The position numbers and the translations under genes are program-made. A stretch of DNA of 64,000 nt from Schaalia vaccimaxillae DSM 15804 (GTDB taxonomy: Bacteria > Actinomycetota > Actinomycetes > Actinomycetales > Actinomycetaceae), in assembly GCF_000420425.1 (NCBI RefSeq), contig NZ_ATUX01000010.1, positions 80,046 through 144,045 on the forward strand. Direction: 5' to 3'. Numbering within the stretch: the stretch's first letter is position 1; each line of letters opens with the position of its first letter. Of this stretch, positions 9,290 to 20,044 are shown one piece after another. Below the pieces are notes generated by a model that was not told the DNA's origin, did not search any database, and saw only the letters and a list, made by a program, of their open reading frames with translations.

Positions 9290-9350
9290 GTTTCGACATG
9301 GCTGGCAAAGACAGACGGCGCCCAAATTTTCCGTGAGGGCTAACAGCGAC

Positions 9351-9409
9351 GCCCCCGCACCTGTTGGTGCGGGGGCGAGTGCATAAAGCTCCGGCTGTGC
9401 CGGAAAGCT
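9351..9409 (-). terminator. Tandem hairpins after the cold-shock gene
   Basis: AGCTCCGGC-TGT-GCCGGAAAGCT (9388-9409) and GCCCCCGCACC-TGTT-GGTGCGGGGGC (9351-9376) follow the stop codon of the minus-strand cspA-like gene. The second stem is 11 perfect base pairs. No T tail follows. Confidence 0.65.
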
Positions 9410-9419
9410 GATCGTCAGA

Positions 9420-9629
9420 TCAGCCGAGGCGCTGGATGTTCTCTGCCTGCAGGCCCTTGGGGCCCTGGGTGACCTCGAACTCGACCTTTTCCTCTTCGAA
9501 GAGGGTGCGGCGGCCGTTGTCCTGTACGATGTTGGAGAAGTGGGCGAAGACGTCGGCGGAGCCGTCGTCAGGTGTGATGAAGCCGTAGCCCTTTTCGTCG
9601 TTGAACCATTTCACGACACCAGTAGTCAT
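9420..9629 (-). CDS. cspA: Cold-shock domain protein (RNA chaperone)
   Basis: The 69-residue single OB-fold protein starts [20 protein letters not shown]. It has the two RNA-binding motifs KGYGFITP (RNP1) and VFAHFS (RNP2). It binds single-stranded RNA and DNA and relieves secondary structure. Length is normal. The upstream region to about 9800 has no gene and may include a long leader, as is common for csp genes. Bacteria often carry several paralogues, so the A designation is a family label. Confidence 0.92.
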   Translation of the reverse strand: MTTGVVKWFNDEKGYGFITPDDGSADVFAHFSNIVQDNGRRTLFEEEKVEFEVTQGPKGLQAENIQRLG

Positions 9630-10133
9630 CGGTGTTTTCCATTCTGTGAGCCCCGGGGGGGCGGTGAAACCGATTCAGATTAGAACCGGCATAGTCACTC
9701 AACCTCTAGCAACAACCCGGCAAAGCAAGCACTGCGTGAAACTGTTTAACTACGTTCTCAACCGTACAGCACCAAAGCCAAAGGCGATAGTGGGAGATTG
9801 TCGGCGGCTAAACCTGCACTAAATGTGCGTGTTATGGGTTAAGTGTGTGGGTCACAAATATTCCGCACGGTTACGGCTTGTTGTGCAGGGTTGCACAGGG
9901 TTTTTCGGGTTGTAAGTACGTGTATTGCGTAGGTTGCACACGGTTACAGCTCCATGCGCACGGTTAACCCACGCCTACCTACTTATGTGGGATTCGTGTC
10001 ACCAGTGTTTCCGCCTTGGAAGACCGGGAATTATGCGCGATCTAGAAGGGGGTGGCATCGAAGGTCTGGAAGCGTGCTTAGCCTGGAAGCCCCGGAAATG
10101 TGTGCGCCACGCGGCGGCGAACGCAAACCTCAG
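9630..10133. other. Gene-less region between cspA-like gene and tRNA-Leu
   Basis: No convincing gene is seen. The half next to cspA should hold its promoter and leader. CACGGTTA occurs three times on the plus strand (9866-9873, 9939-9946, 9959-9966), and GGGTTGCACAGGG-type sequence lies between. The meaning is unknown. Confidence 0.4.
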
Positions 10134-10174
10134 CGGCAAAACAAAGAGTCGAGATTCGAACAGATCTCGACTCT
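10134..10174 (-). terminator. Rho-independent terminator of tRNA-Leu
   Basis: AGAGTCGAGAT and ATCTCGACTCT form an 11-bp stem. On the minus strand it is followed by TTGTTTTG, a T-rich tail. It lies about 120 bases after the tRNA 3' end. Confidence 0.7.
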
Positions 10175-10292
10175 TGCGTAAGTAAAAGGATTCTAAAGAA
10201 CACCTCTTGCACAGGCGAAATGTAGTCTCCGCTGTAGTCTTGGCACTTTTAGCACCTCGGCTTTTCCGCAGAATACTGCGGGAAAGTACTGG

Positions 10293-10376
10293 TGCGCGAG
10301 GGGGGAGTTGAACCCCCACTCCATCACTGGAACACGGACCTGAACCGTGCGCGTCTGCCTATTCCGCCACTCGCGC
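10293..10376 (-). tRNA. tRNA-Leu (anticodon CAG)
   Basis: The 84-base gene has acceptor stem GCGCGAG/CTCGCGC, an anticodon stem CACGG/CCGTG with loop TTCAGGT (anticodon CAG), a long class II variable arm, and a T arm GGGGGTTCAACTCCCCC. The long variable arm fits leucine. CCA is not encoded. Confidence 0.95.
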
Positions 10377-10462
10377 GTGCTTGCAAAGACTACGAGTAAT
10401 TCGCTCGCTACGTCAAACCGAGATTCGATCCGCGAAATCAGAACCCCGCCGCCGCACACCAC

Positions 10463-11245
10463 CTACGCGAAGATCACGACTGCGGCGATCGCCGCTCCGG
10501 ACGCCCCAAACACCGCGAAATCCCGCCAACCCAGGGCAACCCGCTCGCGTTCAATGGGAGCAGACCCTCCGCGCATGGACATTGCTCGCCCAGTGTCGGC
10601 CGCACCACGAGAAGCCACCGACAGTGTTGCAGTGACCACATCCACGCTCATGCGTGTGAATTCAGGCAAACTCAACCGAGCCAAGTCTGCTCCCACCCGC
10701 AACTTGGCCGTATCCATCACAGCGGTGGTCTGATCGCGTAGAACTGGCAGGCTCCTTAAAGCCAATCCCATGATTTGTGCCCACTCATCTACGGGCACAC
10801 CGACCCATTTCAGAGGCGCCAGCAGGCTACGAATTGCCGCCGCCAACCGCCGCGTTGGCACAGTCCACAGCAGCAACGCCGAACCCCACAGCACCAGGAT
10901 GGTGACCGACACCGCCCGCAGGAAGATCACAAGGCCATCACCCAACCAAGCCCCAATCATCCCGCCGACCAATCCGCTCAACAGCCACACAGGGGCGCGA
11001 GGAACCGCAGACACGGGCACGCGCGCGATCAATGACCCAACCGCCAACACCGCTGCAACCGCGCCAACCGTTACCCAGGTGGGCTTGATGAGCAGCGCCG
11101 AAGTGAGCGCCGTCCAGCACACAATGAGCGTTCCCGCCCAGGTCCGACCCAGCATTGTTACCCAGGGCAGCAGTCGCGGCACCCCCATGCTTGAACCTTT
11201 GCGAGGCCGCCCCTTCCGTACGTTTTTCACTGTAGGTACGCTCAT
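10463..11245 (-). CDS. ECF transporter T component (EcfT-like)
   Basis: A membrane protein of about 260 residues with hydrophobic segments in the first half and a conserved cytosolic helical part. SLPVLRDQTTAVMDTAKLRVGAD and the later AMSMRGGSAP correspond to the coupling-helix region, with its Ala-Arg-Gly-type motif that contacts the ATPases. ATG 11245 overlaps the stop of the upstream gene by 4 bases (ATGA), so the two are translationally coupled. With the fused S/A/A' protein it would make a vitamin or metal uptake system of the energy-coupling-factor class. The substrate is not evident. Confidence 0.8.
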   Translation of the reverse strand: MSVPTVKNVRKGRPRKGSSMGVPRLLPWVTMLGRTWAGTLIVCWTALTSALLIKPTWVTVGAVAAVLAVGSLIARVPVSAVPRAPVWLLSGLVGGMIGAWLGDGLVIFLRAVSVTILVLWGSALLLWTVPTRRLAAAIRSLLAPLKWVGVPVDEWAQIMGLALRSLPVLRDQTTAVMDTAKLRVGADLARLSLPEFTRMSVDVVTATLSVASRGAADTGRAMSMRGGSAPIERERVALGWRDFAVFGASGAAIAAVVIFA

Positions 11246-13572
11246 GCCAGTACCCCATCCGCTAGGTGTAGATGCCGCTCGCACAGGGACTCCAGGTCCG
11301 CAGTGTCATGCGAAATCACCAGTACAGACAGGCCCGCTTTCCTGCGTTTTTCAAGTATGGATACGAGTATTTCTCGTGATTCTTGATCCAGGCCGGCCAT
11401 TGGTTCGTCCAGGATCAACACTTGCGGGTTGGATGCGAGCAGCCCTGCCAAAGCGACGCGTCGCATTTGCCCGCCTGAAAGTTCGTCGATGTTGCGCCTG
11501 GCTAAATCCGGATCAAGCCCCACCCTGCGCATCGCGCTTTCGACAAGTTCGTCTGCCTCCTGGCGGCTGGTACCTACCGAGGTTTTCCCTCCTTTTGACC
11601 CCGTCCCCACGCTGGGTCCGATGCCTGCAGCGGACAGAATGTCGGTGCGAACATTGGGCCGCTGAAGCTGCAGGCGCGCGAATTGCATGGATAGTGCAAC
11701 ACCCCCGATCCGCGCAGTCATGGGCTGTGCGCCCAGCGTGCACTTACCCCACGTGGGAGCGACGAGACCGGTGAGAATCCGCGACAGTGTTGTCTTACCG
11801 GAGCCGTTGTCTCCGGTGATGAGCGTGGCGTCACCTGGGTTGAGGATCAGTGAAACGTCATGGAGAACGTCCTTTTGCCAGGGAGTGCCGACGTCGTAGG
11901 AGTGGGCGATCCGGTCGGCCCACAGGGCTTCTGGCGCTTTGGGCCACCGAGCTCGCTCTTGGTGTACGGCGAGGGCGGGCTCGGAGTTGGACTCATTGTT
12001 GACGAGGGCGGGCGAGGAGTTGGGCGTATCGCTAACGAGGCCGGTCGGCGCGCTGGGTGGAGCTTCAATGGGGTTGGTTGCGGTGTCAGGCGTATCGCTA
12101 ACGACGGCGGGTGACGCGCTGAGTGGATCATCAACGCCATGCTCGGATTTGGCTACATCGCCAACACAGTCAGGCGAAGGCGCGGATGGAAGATCTGGCG
12201 GCAACGCCTCGAGCGCTGCGGAGTCAAACACCACGTTGCCGGCTTCCAAGCGAATACGTCGATCGGCGCTCGCGGCTTCCACGGGGTCATGGGTGACGTG
12301 GATGACGGTGGTGCCTCGAGCAGGCAAGGAAGTGAGGATCTCCAGAAGCTCCTCGCGGCCCGACTGGTCAATCATTGCCGTGGATTCATCAGAAATGAGG
12401 AGCACCGGCTTGCGCACAAGGGCGCCAGCAAGCGCCAACCGTTGCAACTGCCCGCCGGACAGGTGACGAGTCAGTACCTCTTCCTTGCCATCGAGTCCAA
12501 CCAATGTCAGAAGTTCAGCAAGATCAACATCATCGCGTTCATTTGGGGCTAGCCCCCACAACACGTCCTCGGCAACGGTTTCTCCCAGCATTTGAAGCTC
12601 GGACCGTTGGGACACGAGCGCCGTTCCGCCGATTTCGCCCAGGTGGGCGGCTGCGCCGCCAACACCGCCGGGACGAGTGACGGTGCCCGCCGACGGCTGA
12701 GCGCCGGCTAAGAGGAGCGCCAGAGTTGATTTACCCGACCCGTTGGGGCCCTCGATCACGGTGAAACCGCCCACCTCAAAGGCAAGGTTGATTCCGACTA
12801 ATGCGGGTGCGGAGGCTGTTGGATACTTAAAGGACACGTCCTTGAAACTCACGGGCAGGACACGTGGTGGTTCGGTGCCCGCGTCGGCGCCCTCGTCCTT
12901 GTCAATACCGGAAGGGACCGCGCCCGACGCCATGAGCGGATCCCAACCACTGGACAAGTCGATGCGTGATAAGACGGCGCCCAGCAGCCAGTGCGCAAGC
13001 CACACCAATGCAGCCAACAACACCAGCGTGACAATGGGCAGCCACACCCACCAAACGTTGAGCAGCCAGTACAGAAATTCACGCAAAACTTGCGCACTAG
13101 GTGCGAGGACATCCCAGCGTCCAACGAGTTTGAGGTAGCCGTCAAAGGTCGTTTTGGCTGAGTCCAGGAACAGATCACGCAGGTCGGCAAGCAGCCACAG
13201 CAAGCCAACTGCGGCGAGGCCACCAATAAGTCCGAGGACGAGGCCGGTGACGACAGCTCCGAACCATCCGATGCCTTTGCGTCGAAGCGCCCCCACGACC
13301 ACGCCCACCAGGGCTGATTGGGCGACCACCCAAGCAGTATTAATCCCTCCGATTGCGAGGGACATCAGCACGGTTGTGAAGAATGCTGCGGCTGTTGTGC
13401 GAGGGCGTAGCCGCGTTGCCACCATTGCGAGGGGTACTGCGGAAGCGGCTTGGAAGATGATGTTGAAGACGGGCATGACTGCAGCCAGGATTCCCAGGGT
13501 GACAGCCAGGCCAACCATGGCGCCGCAGGTGGCGATTTCGGTTGGGCGCAGCGGGCCTCGGCGTTCTTCCAT
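11242..13572 (-). CDS. Fused ECF transporter protein: membrane (S-like) domain plus two ATPase domains
   Basis: A 776-residue fusion. Residues 1-215 form a membrane domain of 5-6 helices resembling an S component. Residues 235-455 are a first ABC ATPase (Walker A GPNGSGKST, signature LSGGQLQRLALA, Walker B LLISDES). A 100-residue Ser/Pro/Thr/Asp-rich linker follows. Residues 555-776 are a second ATPase (GDNGSGKTT, LSGGQMRRVALA, LILDEP). Both ATPases look intact. In ECF systems S, A and A' are usually separate proteins or A-A' fusions; here all three appear joined, and only the T component is separate, just downstream with a 4-base overlap. No riboswitch was recognised upstream to hint at the substrate. 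Confidence 0.85.
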   Translation of the reverse strand: MEERRGPLRPTEIATCGAMVGLAVTLGILAAVMPVFNIIFQAASAVPLAMVATRLRPRTTAAAFFTTVLMSLAIGGINTAWVVAQSALVGVVVGALRRKGIGWFGAVVTGLVLGLIGGLAAVGLLWLLADLRDLFLDSAKTTFDGYLKLVGRWDVLAPSAQVLREFLYWLLNVWWVWLPIVTLVLLAALVWLAHWLLGAVLSRIDLSSGWDPLMASGAVPSGIDKDEGADAGTEPPRVLPVSFKDVSFKYPTASAPALVGINLAFEVGGFTVIEGPNGSGKSTLALLLAGAQPSAGTVTRPGGVGGAAAHLGEIGGTALVSQRSELQMLGETVAEDVLWGLAPNERDDVDLAELLTLVGLDGKEEVLTRHLSGGQLQRLALAGALVRKPVLLISDESTAMIDQSGREELLEILTSLPARGTTVIHVTHDPVEAASADRRIRLEAGNVVFDSAALEALPPDLPSAPSPDCVGDVAKSEHGVDDPLSASPAVVSDTPDTATNPIEAPPSAPTGLVSDTPNSSPALVNNESNSEPALAVHQERARWPKAPEALWADRIAHSYDVGTPWQKDVLHDVSLILNPGDATLITGDNGSGKTTLSRILTGLVAPTWGKCTLGAQPMTARIGGVALSMQFARLQLQRPNVRTDILSAAGIGPSVGTGSKGGKTSVGTSRQEADELVESAMRRVGLDPDLARRNIDELSGGQMRRVALAGLLASNPQVLILDEPMAGLDQESREILVSILEKRRKAGLSVLVISHDTADLESLCERHLHLADGVLA

Positions 13573-13782
13573 AACTTAAGTGTCGCCGATGTGAGGCCAG
13601 GTCACTCGACGAGTGCCCACTGTGGGTTCACGATCACGGATCTCGACTCATTCGATGGCGTCGCGCGCGTGGATAAACCCATGAATTGTGGGCTCATCCT
13701 CCCACATGACGTGTGCGCCATCACATAGACTGATGAAGCTGTCAACAATTTAGACAACCCCAACGACGAGGTCTTGCTTCCA

Positions 13783-15240
<1,458 letters not shown>

Positions 15241-15241
15241 C

Positions 15242-17386
15242 ATGACGATTGACGAGGGCGAGCGCACGCGGCCGATCCCACGGATCGCGTCGCGGTGGAC
15301 TCATGCCTTCGAACATCGTGATGATGAACTCTGGTCACGCACCGATGTGAGAAGGGGAGGCCACCGCCCCGGCTTGCACGTGCACGTCCTCGTCGTCGGT
15401 GATGATTCGAGGGACATCGCCCACGCCCTCACGCAGGACATGGCCGTCGCTTTCCCTAACCTGTGCCTCGACCACATTTCTGGGGCCCATCGCCTGCGTG
15501 AATACAACGAATCACTGGGGCCGGCTGATCACGTTGTGCTGGCGGTTGCCACCAGCGAGATTTCTGACATCGATGAGCTTATTGAGCACACCGAGTCAAT
15601 GCCGATCCTTGAGTACACCAGGTGGGTGGTTGTCACTGATCAAGAGGTCCACGATGACCTTGAGAGAGGTACCGCGTCGGATCGGTTGGCGTCGGTGACG
15701 ACGGTGCCGTGGACGGTGCCGCTCCTAATCGGTCAGTGTTATTCGACGATGGTGCGCCACCTGGTGGGCGAGGGCCGTACGCGTGATCAAATTGTTGCGC
15801 TGATTGGGGAGCCTCCCGAGTCGGCGGTTCAAGGCCCCCTGTTAGAGGGGCTGGGAGTTTCTGAACGCAGTGTCGTTTTGGAACTGCTTGATGGGGTTGA
15901 GCGGGTGCTTGGTCCCAGGCCTCGCATTGTTGTGCCGCCGGGGACGGTGTTGGTCACCCAGGATGAGCCTGTGGGCGCGGTTCACCTGGTGTTGGAAGGG
16001 GAAGTGAGCTTGCATCGCGATTCTATGCGCGGTGAAGTCTTGGCTCACCATGCTAGCTCGGGGCCCCTCATTGGCCTCGTATCTTTGGCGCGCGGAGAAA
16101 ACGCGTTCTTTACGGGTGTGACTACCTCTGAGACCACCTTGGTGCGCCTGACCACTGAGCAGCTTCAGATCGTCCTCGTGGAAGAACCTGAAATCGCGTC
16201 GCCTCTGACGGCTTTGGCAATCCGGTCGCTGACGCGCAGGCTGATGCGCGCTGAGGACCTGCATCTGGAAAATGCGATGCTCGCTGAGGATCTGGAACTT
16301 CAGAAGGAGAACCTCAATAAGGCTTTGCAGGATCTGAAAGCCACGCGGGCTGAGCTGGTTGAGCGCGCGCGATTCGCCATGTTGGGTGAATTGTCGGCCG
16401 GCATTGCTCACGAGCTTAATAATCCGGTGACGGCGCTCATTCGAGCTGCTGAACATATGAGTGAAGATGTGGATCGGCTGTTGTCCGCAACCCCTCAAAC
16501 TGGGGCCGCACGCGATTCCATGCGGCGGGCGTTGACGGCAGCCCCTCAGTCCACCGCTGTGGAACGGGCAATCATTAAAGAGATTCTGCCCATTGTGGGC
16601 GAGGATCGGCAGATGGCCAGGCGCCTTGTGCGTGCTGGTATCGAGGATGCCGAGGCTGCTGCACGTCTTGTTGGTGCAGGGGATAAAGAACTTGAGTCCA
16701 TTGAGTCGGGCGCGCGCGTTGGATCATCCTTGCGTTCGGTTCTTGCCGCCGGCAGTAGGGTCATTGAACTCACCCAGTCGCTGAAAGGGTATGCGCGCCC
16801 CGACGCAGAAGACTTCAAAGCAGTGGACGTGCGCGAAGGCGTGGATGATGTGCTACGGCTGACGAACCACCGTTTGCGCGGTATCGAGGTCGAGTGCGAT
16901 TACGAGGACGTGCCTGTGGTCATGGCGCATCCGGCCAAATTGCAGCAGGTGTGGACGAACCTACTGGTTAACGCCGCAGAGGCCATCGAGGACGAGCGTG
17001 CCGACGCGACCGAAAATGGTGACCCTGATGGCGACCAAAACGGTGGTGGCGACGCCAATCCGCGACTGCAAGAGGGGTTCGAGCCTCAGATTTTCATCAA
17101 GGTTCGCGGTGTTGATGACCGGGTTGTTGTCACGATTGGCGACAATGGCCCGGGGATCCCCGAAGCCCTTTTGGAAAAGATTTTCGAACCGCATTTCACG
17201 ACCAAAGCGGGTCGTGTGCGTTTTGGTTTGGGTATGGGAATGTCGATCGTTCGCCAGATTGTTGACGGTCATGGTGGCACGCTAGAGATTGACTCCGTTC
17301 CCGGCCGTACCCTGGTGCGAGTTTCACTACCAGCAGTTTCAGACGAATCAATAGTTCAACCAACCACCACCCAGGAGGGATCATGA
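15242..17386 (+). CDS. Soluble sensor histidine kinase with cNMP-binding domain
   Basis: A 714-residue protein without membrane segments. Residues 40-175 resemble a receiver fold but lack a clear phospho-acceptor pattern. About residues 225-335 form a cyclic-nucleotide-binding/CRP-like barrel (PPGTVLVTQDEPVGAVHLVLEGEV). A coiled coil follows at 340-380, then the H box with His390 in AHELNNP. The ATPase domain has N box WTNLLVNAAEAI, G1 DNGPGIP, and FEPHFTTK...GLGMGMSIV. An acidic insert (Asp/Asn/Gly-rich) sits after the N box. The gene starts one base after the DASS gene and overlaps the response regulator by 4 bases. The architecture resembles kinases paired with receiver-only regulators. 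The ligand is unknown. Confidence 0.88.
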   Translation: MTIDEGERTRPIPRIASRWTHAFEHRDDELWSRTDVRRGGHRPGLHVHVLVVGDDSRDIAHALTQDMAVAFPNLCLDHISGAHRLREYNESLGPADHVVLAVATSEISDIDELIEHTESMPILEYTRWVVVTDQEVHDDLERGTASDRLASVTTVPWTVPLLIGQCYSTMVRHLVGEGRTRDQIVALIGEPPESAVQGPLLEGLGVSERSVVLELLDGVERVLGPRPRIVVPPGTVLVTQDEPVGAVHLVLEGEVSLHRDSMRGEVLAHHASSGPLIGLVSLARGENAFFTGVTTSETTLVRLTTEQLQIVLVEEPEIASPLTALAIRSLTRRLMRAEDLHLENAMLAEDLELQKENLNKALQDLKATRAELVERARFAMLGELSAGIAHELNNPVTALIRAAEHMSEDVDRLLSATPQTGAARDSMRRALTAAPQSTAVERAIIKEILPIVGEDRQMARRLVRAGIEDAEAAARLVGAGDKELESIESGARVGSSLRSVLAAGSRVIELTQSLKGYARPDAEDFKAVDVREGVDDVLRLTNHRLRGIEVECDYEDVPVVMAHPAKLQQVWTNLLVNAAEAIEDERADATENGDPDGDQNGGGDANPRLQEGFEPQIFIKVRGVDDRVVVTIGDNGPGIPEALLEKIFEPHFTTKAGRVRFGLGMGMSIVRQIVDGHGGTLEIDSVPGRTLVRVSLPAVSDESIVQPTTTQEGS

Positions 17387-17853
17387 CCCTGACAATCCTG
17401 TCTCTGGAAGACGAGGCCGATGTCCGCGATGCACTTGAGCGTGATCTCGAAGAGTTCTGGACCAAGATCCGCCTTGAGACCGCTGAGGACGTGGACGATG
17501 CGTGGGCGGTTCTGGATGAGATTCACGGTGAGGGTGAGGATCTGGCTCTCGTCCTGTCGGATCACCGGCTGCCCGGAAAGTCCGGTGTGGACTTCCTGGT
17601 GGAGCTGCGCAAGGATGAACGCTTCGCGGGGGTTCGTACAGTTTTGGTGACGGGCCAGGCGGATCAGGATGACACGATTCGCGCGGTTAACCAGGCCGGC
17701 CTGGACTACTACATCGCTAAGCCGTGGGATGTGCAGACGCTCAAGAAGGTTGTGCGCGATCAGCTCACCAACTATGTGCTTGAGATGGGTGTAGACCCGT
17801 TGCCATACATGCCGTTGCTTGATGGTGTGCGCGTCATGGAGTCAATCCGCTGA
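17383..17853 (+). CDS. Single-domain response regulator
   Basis: The 156-residue protein is a receiver domain with acidic pocket E9-D10-E11, phospho-acceptor Asp60 (LVLSDHRLPG), Thr in VLVTGQ and Lys in IAKPWD. About 30 residues follow with no DNA-binding domain. It overlaps the kinase gene by ATGA. With no output domain it may act on a protein partner, or pass phosphate on, rather than bind DNA. Confidence 0.9.
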   Translation: MTLTILSLEDEADVRDALERDLEEFWTKIRLETAEDVDDAWAVLDEIHGEGEDLALVLSDHRLPGKSGVDFLVELRKDERFAGVRTVLVTGQADQDDTIRAVNQAGLDYYIAKPWDVQTLKKVVRDQLTNYVLEMGVDPLPYMPLLDGVRVMESIR

Positions 17854-17880
17854 CGTTGTCCCGTCTCTGGCCCCGTCCCT

Positions 17881-17924
17881 CCCCGCGAGGGACGCCCATA
17901 ACTCCCGCGAGGGACGCACAAGTT
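17881..17924 (+). repeat. 22-bp repeat array, locus 2 (two copies)
   Basis: Two GCGAGGGACGC units, 22 bp apart, lie just after the response-regulator gene. The first continues CCATAAC, the second CACAAG. Confidence 0.8.
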
Positions 17925-17943
17925 TAAGCGCTGAAAGCCCCTG

Positions 17944-18018
17944 CATCGAGATCCATCGTTATGCGCCGTTGGAGGTTCGAGGACGAACCGGCGTCACCGT
18001 ATAACGGTGGGTTTCGGA
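17944..18018 (+). repeat. Dispersed repeat sharing CATCGAGATCCA and ATAACGGTGGGTTTCG with 28330-28422
   Basis: This non-coding stretch shares two conserved blocks with a second copy near 28.4 kb; the sequence between them has diverged. Internal half sites CGTTAT and ATAACG face each other. Both copies lie a short distance after a 22-bp repeat array. Confidence 0.5.
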
Positions 18019-18119
18019 GCTCAACGAGGGACTACTCCGACGAGGCTTCTCGGTCCTCGGGCACACCGGCCGCATCCTCGCGCACACAAGGCTCGTCTTC
18101 GGGCGCGGCCGACCTCATC

Positions 18120-18791
18120 CTAGGGCGCGCCGGTGCCACTGTCGGGCGTATCGGCACCGTTGGAACAGAAAGTGGGTCCCTCAAACCCAGCTGCTCCCAG
18201 GATCTGGAAGATTTCATCAAGTAACTGAGGTGCCTCGATTACGCCGGCCGCAAACTCGGGGTGTGGGATCTCGATCGCTGCCATTCCGGTTGGCCCGTTG
18301 ACAGGCTCGGTATTGAAACGACGTGACAGAAGGGTATTCGCTTCGACCAGGTCATTGGGCGCCCCAAATACCCATGACACAGCTTGTTGGTCGCCGTCCG
18401 GGCGGCGCCGGATCCACATGTGCGTCATGACGATGCGTGCGCCCTCGCGAGGAAACACCTCACCAACGCGGGTGAACAGCGCCAGGCTGGAATCACCGCC
18501 AAAATCGTCCTCGAGCAGTGCGTACGCGTAAGCGCCGATGCCACGAAGAGTCAGAGAATCCGCCAGAACACCCAGGACATCATCCTCAAAATCAGTTTCT
18601 TGGAAATACAGGCCCTCGCCGATTGCGGGCGCGTCCGGGCCGACAATAGAAATCGGTATTCCCGCGTCGGCCAAGGCGTCGCGCACAAGACCGATGTTGT
18701 GCTCGGGGAAAGGGTGCAGTGCTGCGACATTCCTGCCGAAGCGCTCGATAAATACGTAGGTTCTAAAGCCTTTGTCTCTGCCCGTTTCCAT
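18120..18791 (-). CDS. Conserved hypothetical protein
   Basis: A 223-residue soluble protein starting METGRDKGFRTYVFIERFGRN; ATG 18791 is preferred over an upstream GTG because AGAGG lies six bases before it. It is an acidic alpha/beta-type protein with no signal peptide or membrane segment. I do not recognise the family. The C-terminus ends shortly after GAAGFEGPTFCSNGADTP. It stands alone on the minus strand. Confidence 0.65.
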   Translation of the reverse strand: METGRDKGFRTYVFIERFGRNVAALHPFPEHNIGLVRDALADAGIPISIVGPDAPAIGEGLYFQETDFEDDVLGVLADSLTLRGIGAYAYALLEDDFGGDSSLALFTRVGEVFPREGARIVMTHMWIRRRPDGDQQAVSWVFGAPNDLVEANTLLSRRFNTEPVNGPTGMAAIEIPHPEFAAGVIEAPQLLDEIFQILGAAGFEGPTFCSNGADTPDSGTGAP

Positions 18792-18998
18792 CAACACCTC
18801 TTCATGGTACGAGGTCGATCCCGCCCTATGCGCAGCTCAGCTGCGTACGGGCGGCGGCCAGGCAGGGGGGCGCCCACGCAGAATGGCGATCAGGAGAGGG
18901 CAGGAGCTGACGCAGGATTGCGACCAGGGGAGTGCGGTCATTATTGCCAGAAGGGTGGCTCGCTCGATGCGCGAAGCGTGCCCCAGCTCTGCGCCCTG

Positions 18999-19799
18999 TT
19001 AGGACAAGCACAGCCCCTGGTCGTTGAGGATGCGCAGCATCGGGGACACGTGGGCGCCGCCCTTGCCAATCGTTGTGCGCACGAGGTTTGTGAAAGTCTC
19101 GTACCGAGCGCCGCCGTCACGCAGGTCGTAGTAGCGGGTGATGACCTGGTCGTAGTCGGCGATGAGCTGCGAATACGACTCAACTTTGGGGTAGGTGTTT
19201 TCGCCTGACACAATTCCCAGCGGCAGGCGCGGCTTGAATTGTGGCTCCTGCGCGGGATGGCCCACCAACAGACCCAGCAGCGGGAACGTGTACTTCGGTA
19301 GTTCGAGGGCCTTGATAATGCGCTCAGGATCAGCGTTGATTGAACCCAGGTAGACGGTACCCAGGCCCATGGATTCGGCGGCAACCACCATATTCTGCGC
19401 GCCTAGGAGCACGTCTTGGCAGCCGATCAAAAAGAGATTTGTTGAGGACAGTGCTTCGTTACCGATGCCCGCTTCTTCACGGATTTTTGCGTTGCGGTAT
19501 AGGTCAACGATGAACACGAAAAGGTCACCTAGGTCGCCACCAACATAGGGCTGGCCAGACGCTTTGAAGAACTCTTCACGGATGGCGGGGTCGGTGATGT
19601 GCAGTGTGGTCATCTGCTGCAGGAACGAGGACGACGCCGTGTGCCGTGCGACTTCAAGTAGCGTGGTCACCTCGTCGGAGGTGAGTTTCTCTTCTGTGTA
19701 CGCGCGGATCGATCGATGCGCCATCTGTACGTCGATGGTGGGGTTCGAGATCGGCGTCGGTTCGGGGGTAGTGAGGTTGTTGTGTCCGAGGTGTGTCAT
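18999..19799 (-). CDS. Nitroreductase family NADPH-dependent oxidoreductase
   Basis: A 266-residue flavoprotein of the NfsA/FRP type. MAHRSIRAYTEEKLTSDEV is the FMN-phosphate-binding N-terminus. GAQNMVVAAESMGLGTVYLGSI and LPLLGLLVGHPAQEPQFKPRLP (split here across the fold) are the conserved central and C-terminal motifs. It reduces nitro compounds or quinones using FMN. ATG 19799 is chosen for GGAAGG about eight bases upstream and because the longer reading adds unrelated residues. It is divergent from a lipoprotein gene. Confidence 0.9.
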   Translation of the reverse strand: MTHLGHNNLTTPEPTPISNPTIDVQMAHRSIRAYTEEKLTSDEVTTLLEVARHTASSSFLQQMTTLHITDPAIREEFFKASGQPYVGGDLGDLFVFIVDLYRNAKIREEAGIGNEALSSTNLFLIGCQDVLLGAQNMVVAAESMGLGTVYLGSINADPERIIKALELPKYTFPLLGLLVGHPAQEPQFKPRLPLGIVSGENTYPKVESYSQLIADYDQVITRYYDLRDGGARYETFTNLVRTTIGKGGAHVSPMLRILNDQGLCLS

Positions 19800-19951
19800 G
19801 ATCAAGCCTTCCATTGACGAGGGCGCAAGCAGGTTTGCCCTCCGGTTTCTATTGTGTGCCCGAGGTTGTTCGGGTAGGGGGACCGAACGCAGAGTGAACA
19901 TGTGCGCACCATGAACTCATTGTGTTTGCTGCAAGTTATCTTCTTAGACCT

Positions 19952-19988
19952 AGACGCCCAAAACTCCCGCGAAGGACGCCCAAAACTC
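19952..19988 (+). repeat. 22-bp repeat array, locus 3 (one and a half copies)
   Basis: A partial unit (GACGCCCAAAAC) is followed by a full one with one change (GCGAAGGACGCCCAAAAC). It lies between divergent nitroreductase and lipoprotein genes. Confidence 0.75.
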
Positions 19989-20044
19989 TTTGGCGCCTGT
20001 TGCCTGCTTGGGCATGTCGATCTTGCAGGCATACCATGATCAGC

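Noticed and set aside
13573..13773. Riboswitch upstream of the ECF transporter
   Set aside because: Only a small hairpin (TGTGGG/CCCACA) was found, with no thiamine, cobalamin or other recognisable core.
18032..18220. Frameshifted acidic tail for the hypothetical gene at 18120
   Set aside because: The Ala/Glu-rich frame after the stop could be a lost C-terminus, but no homologue or junction supports it.
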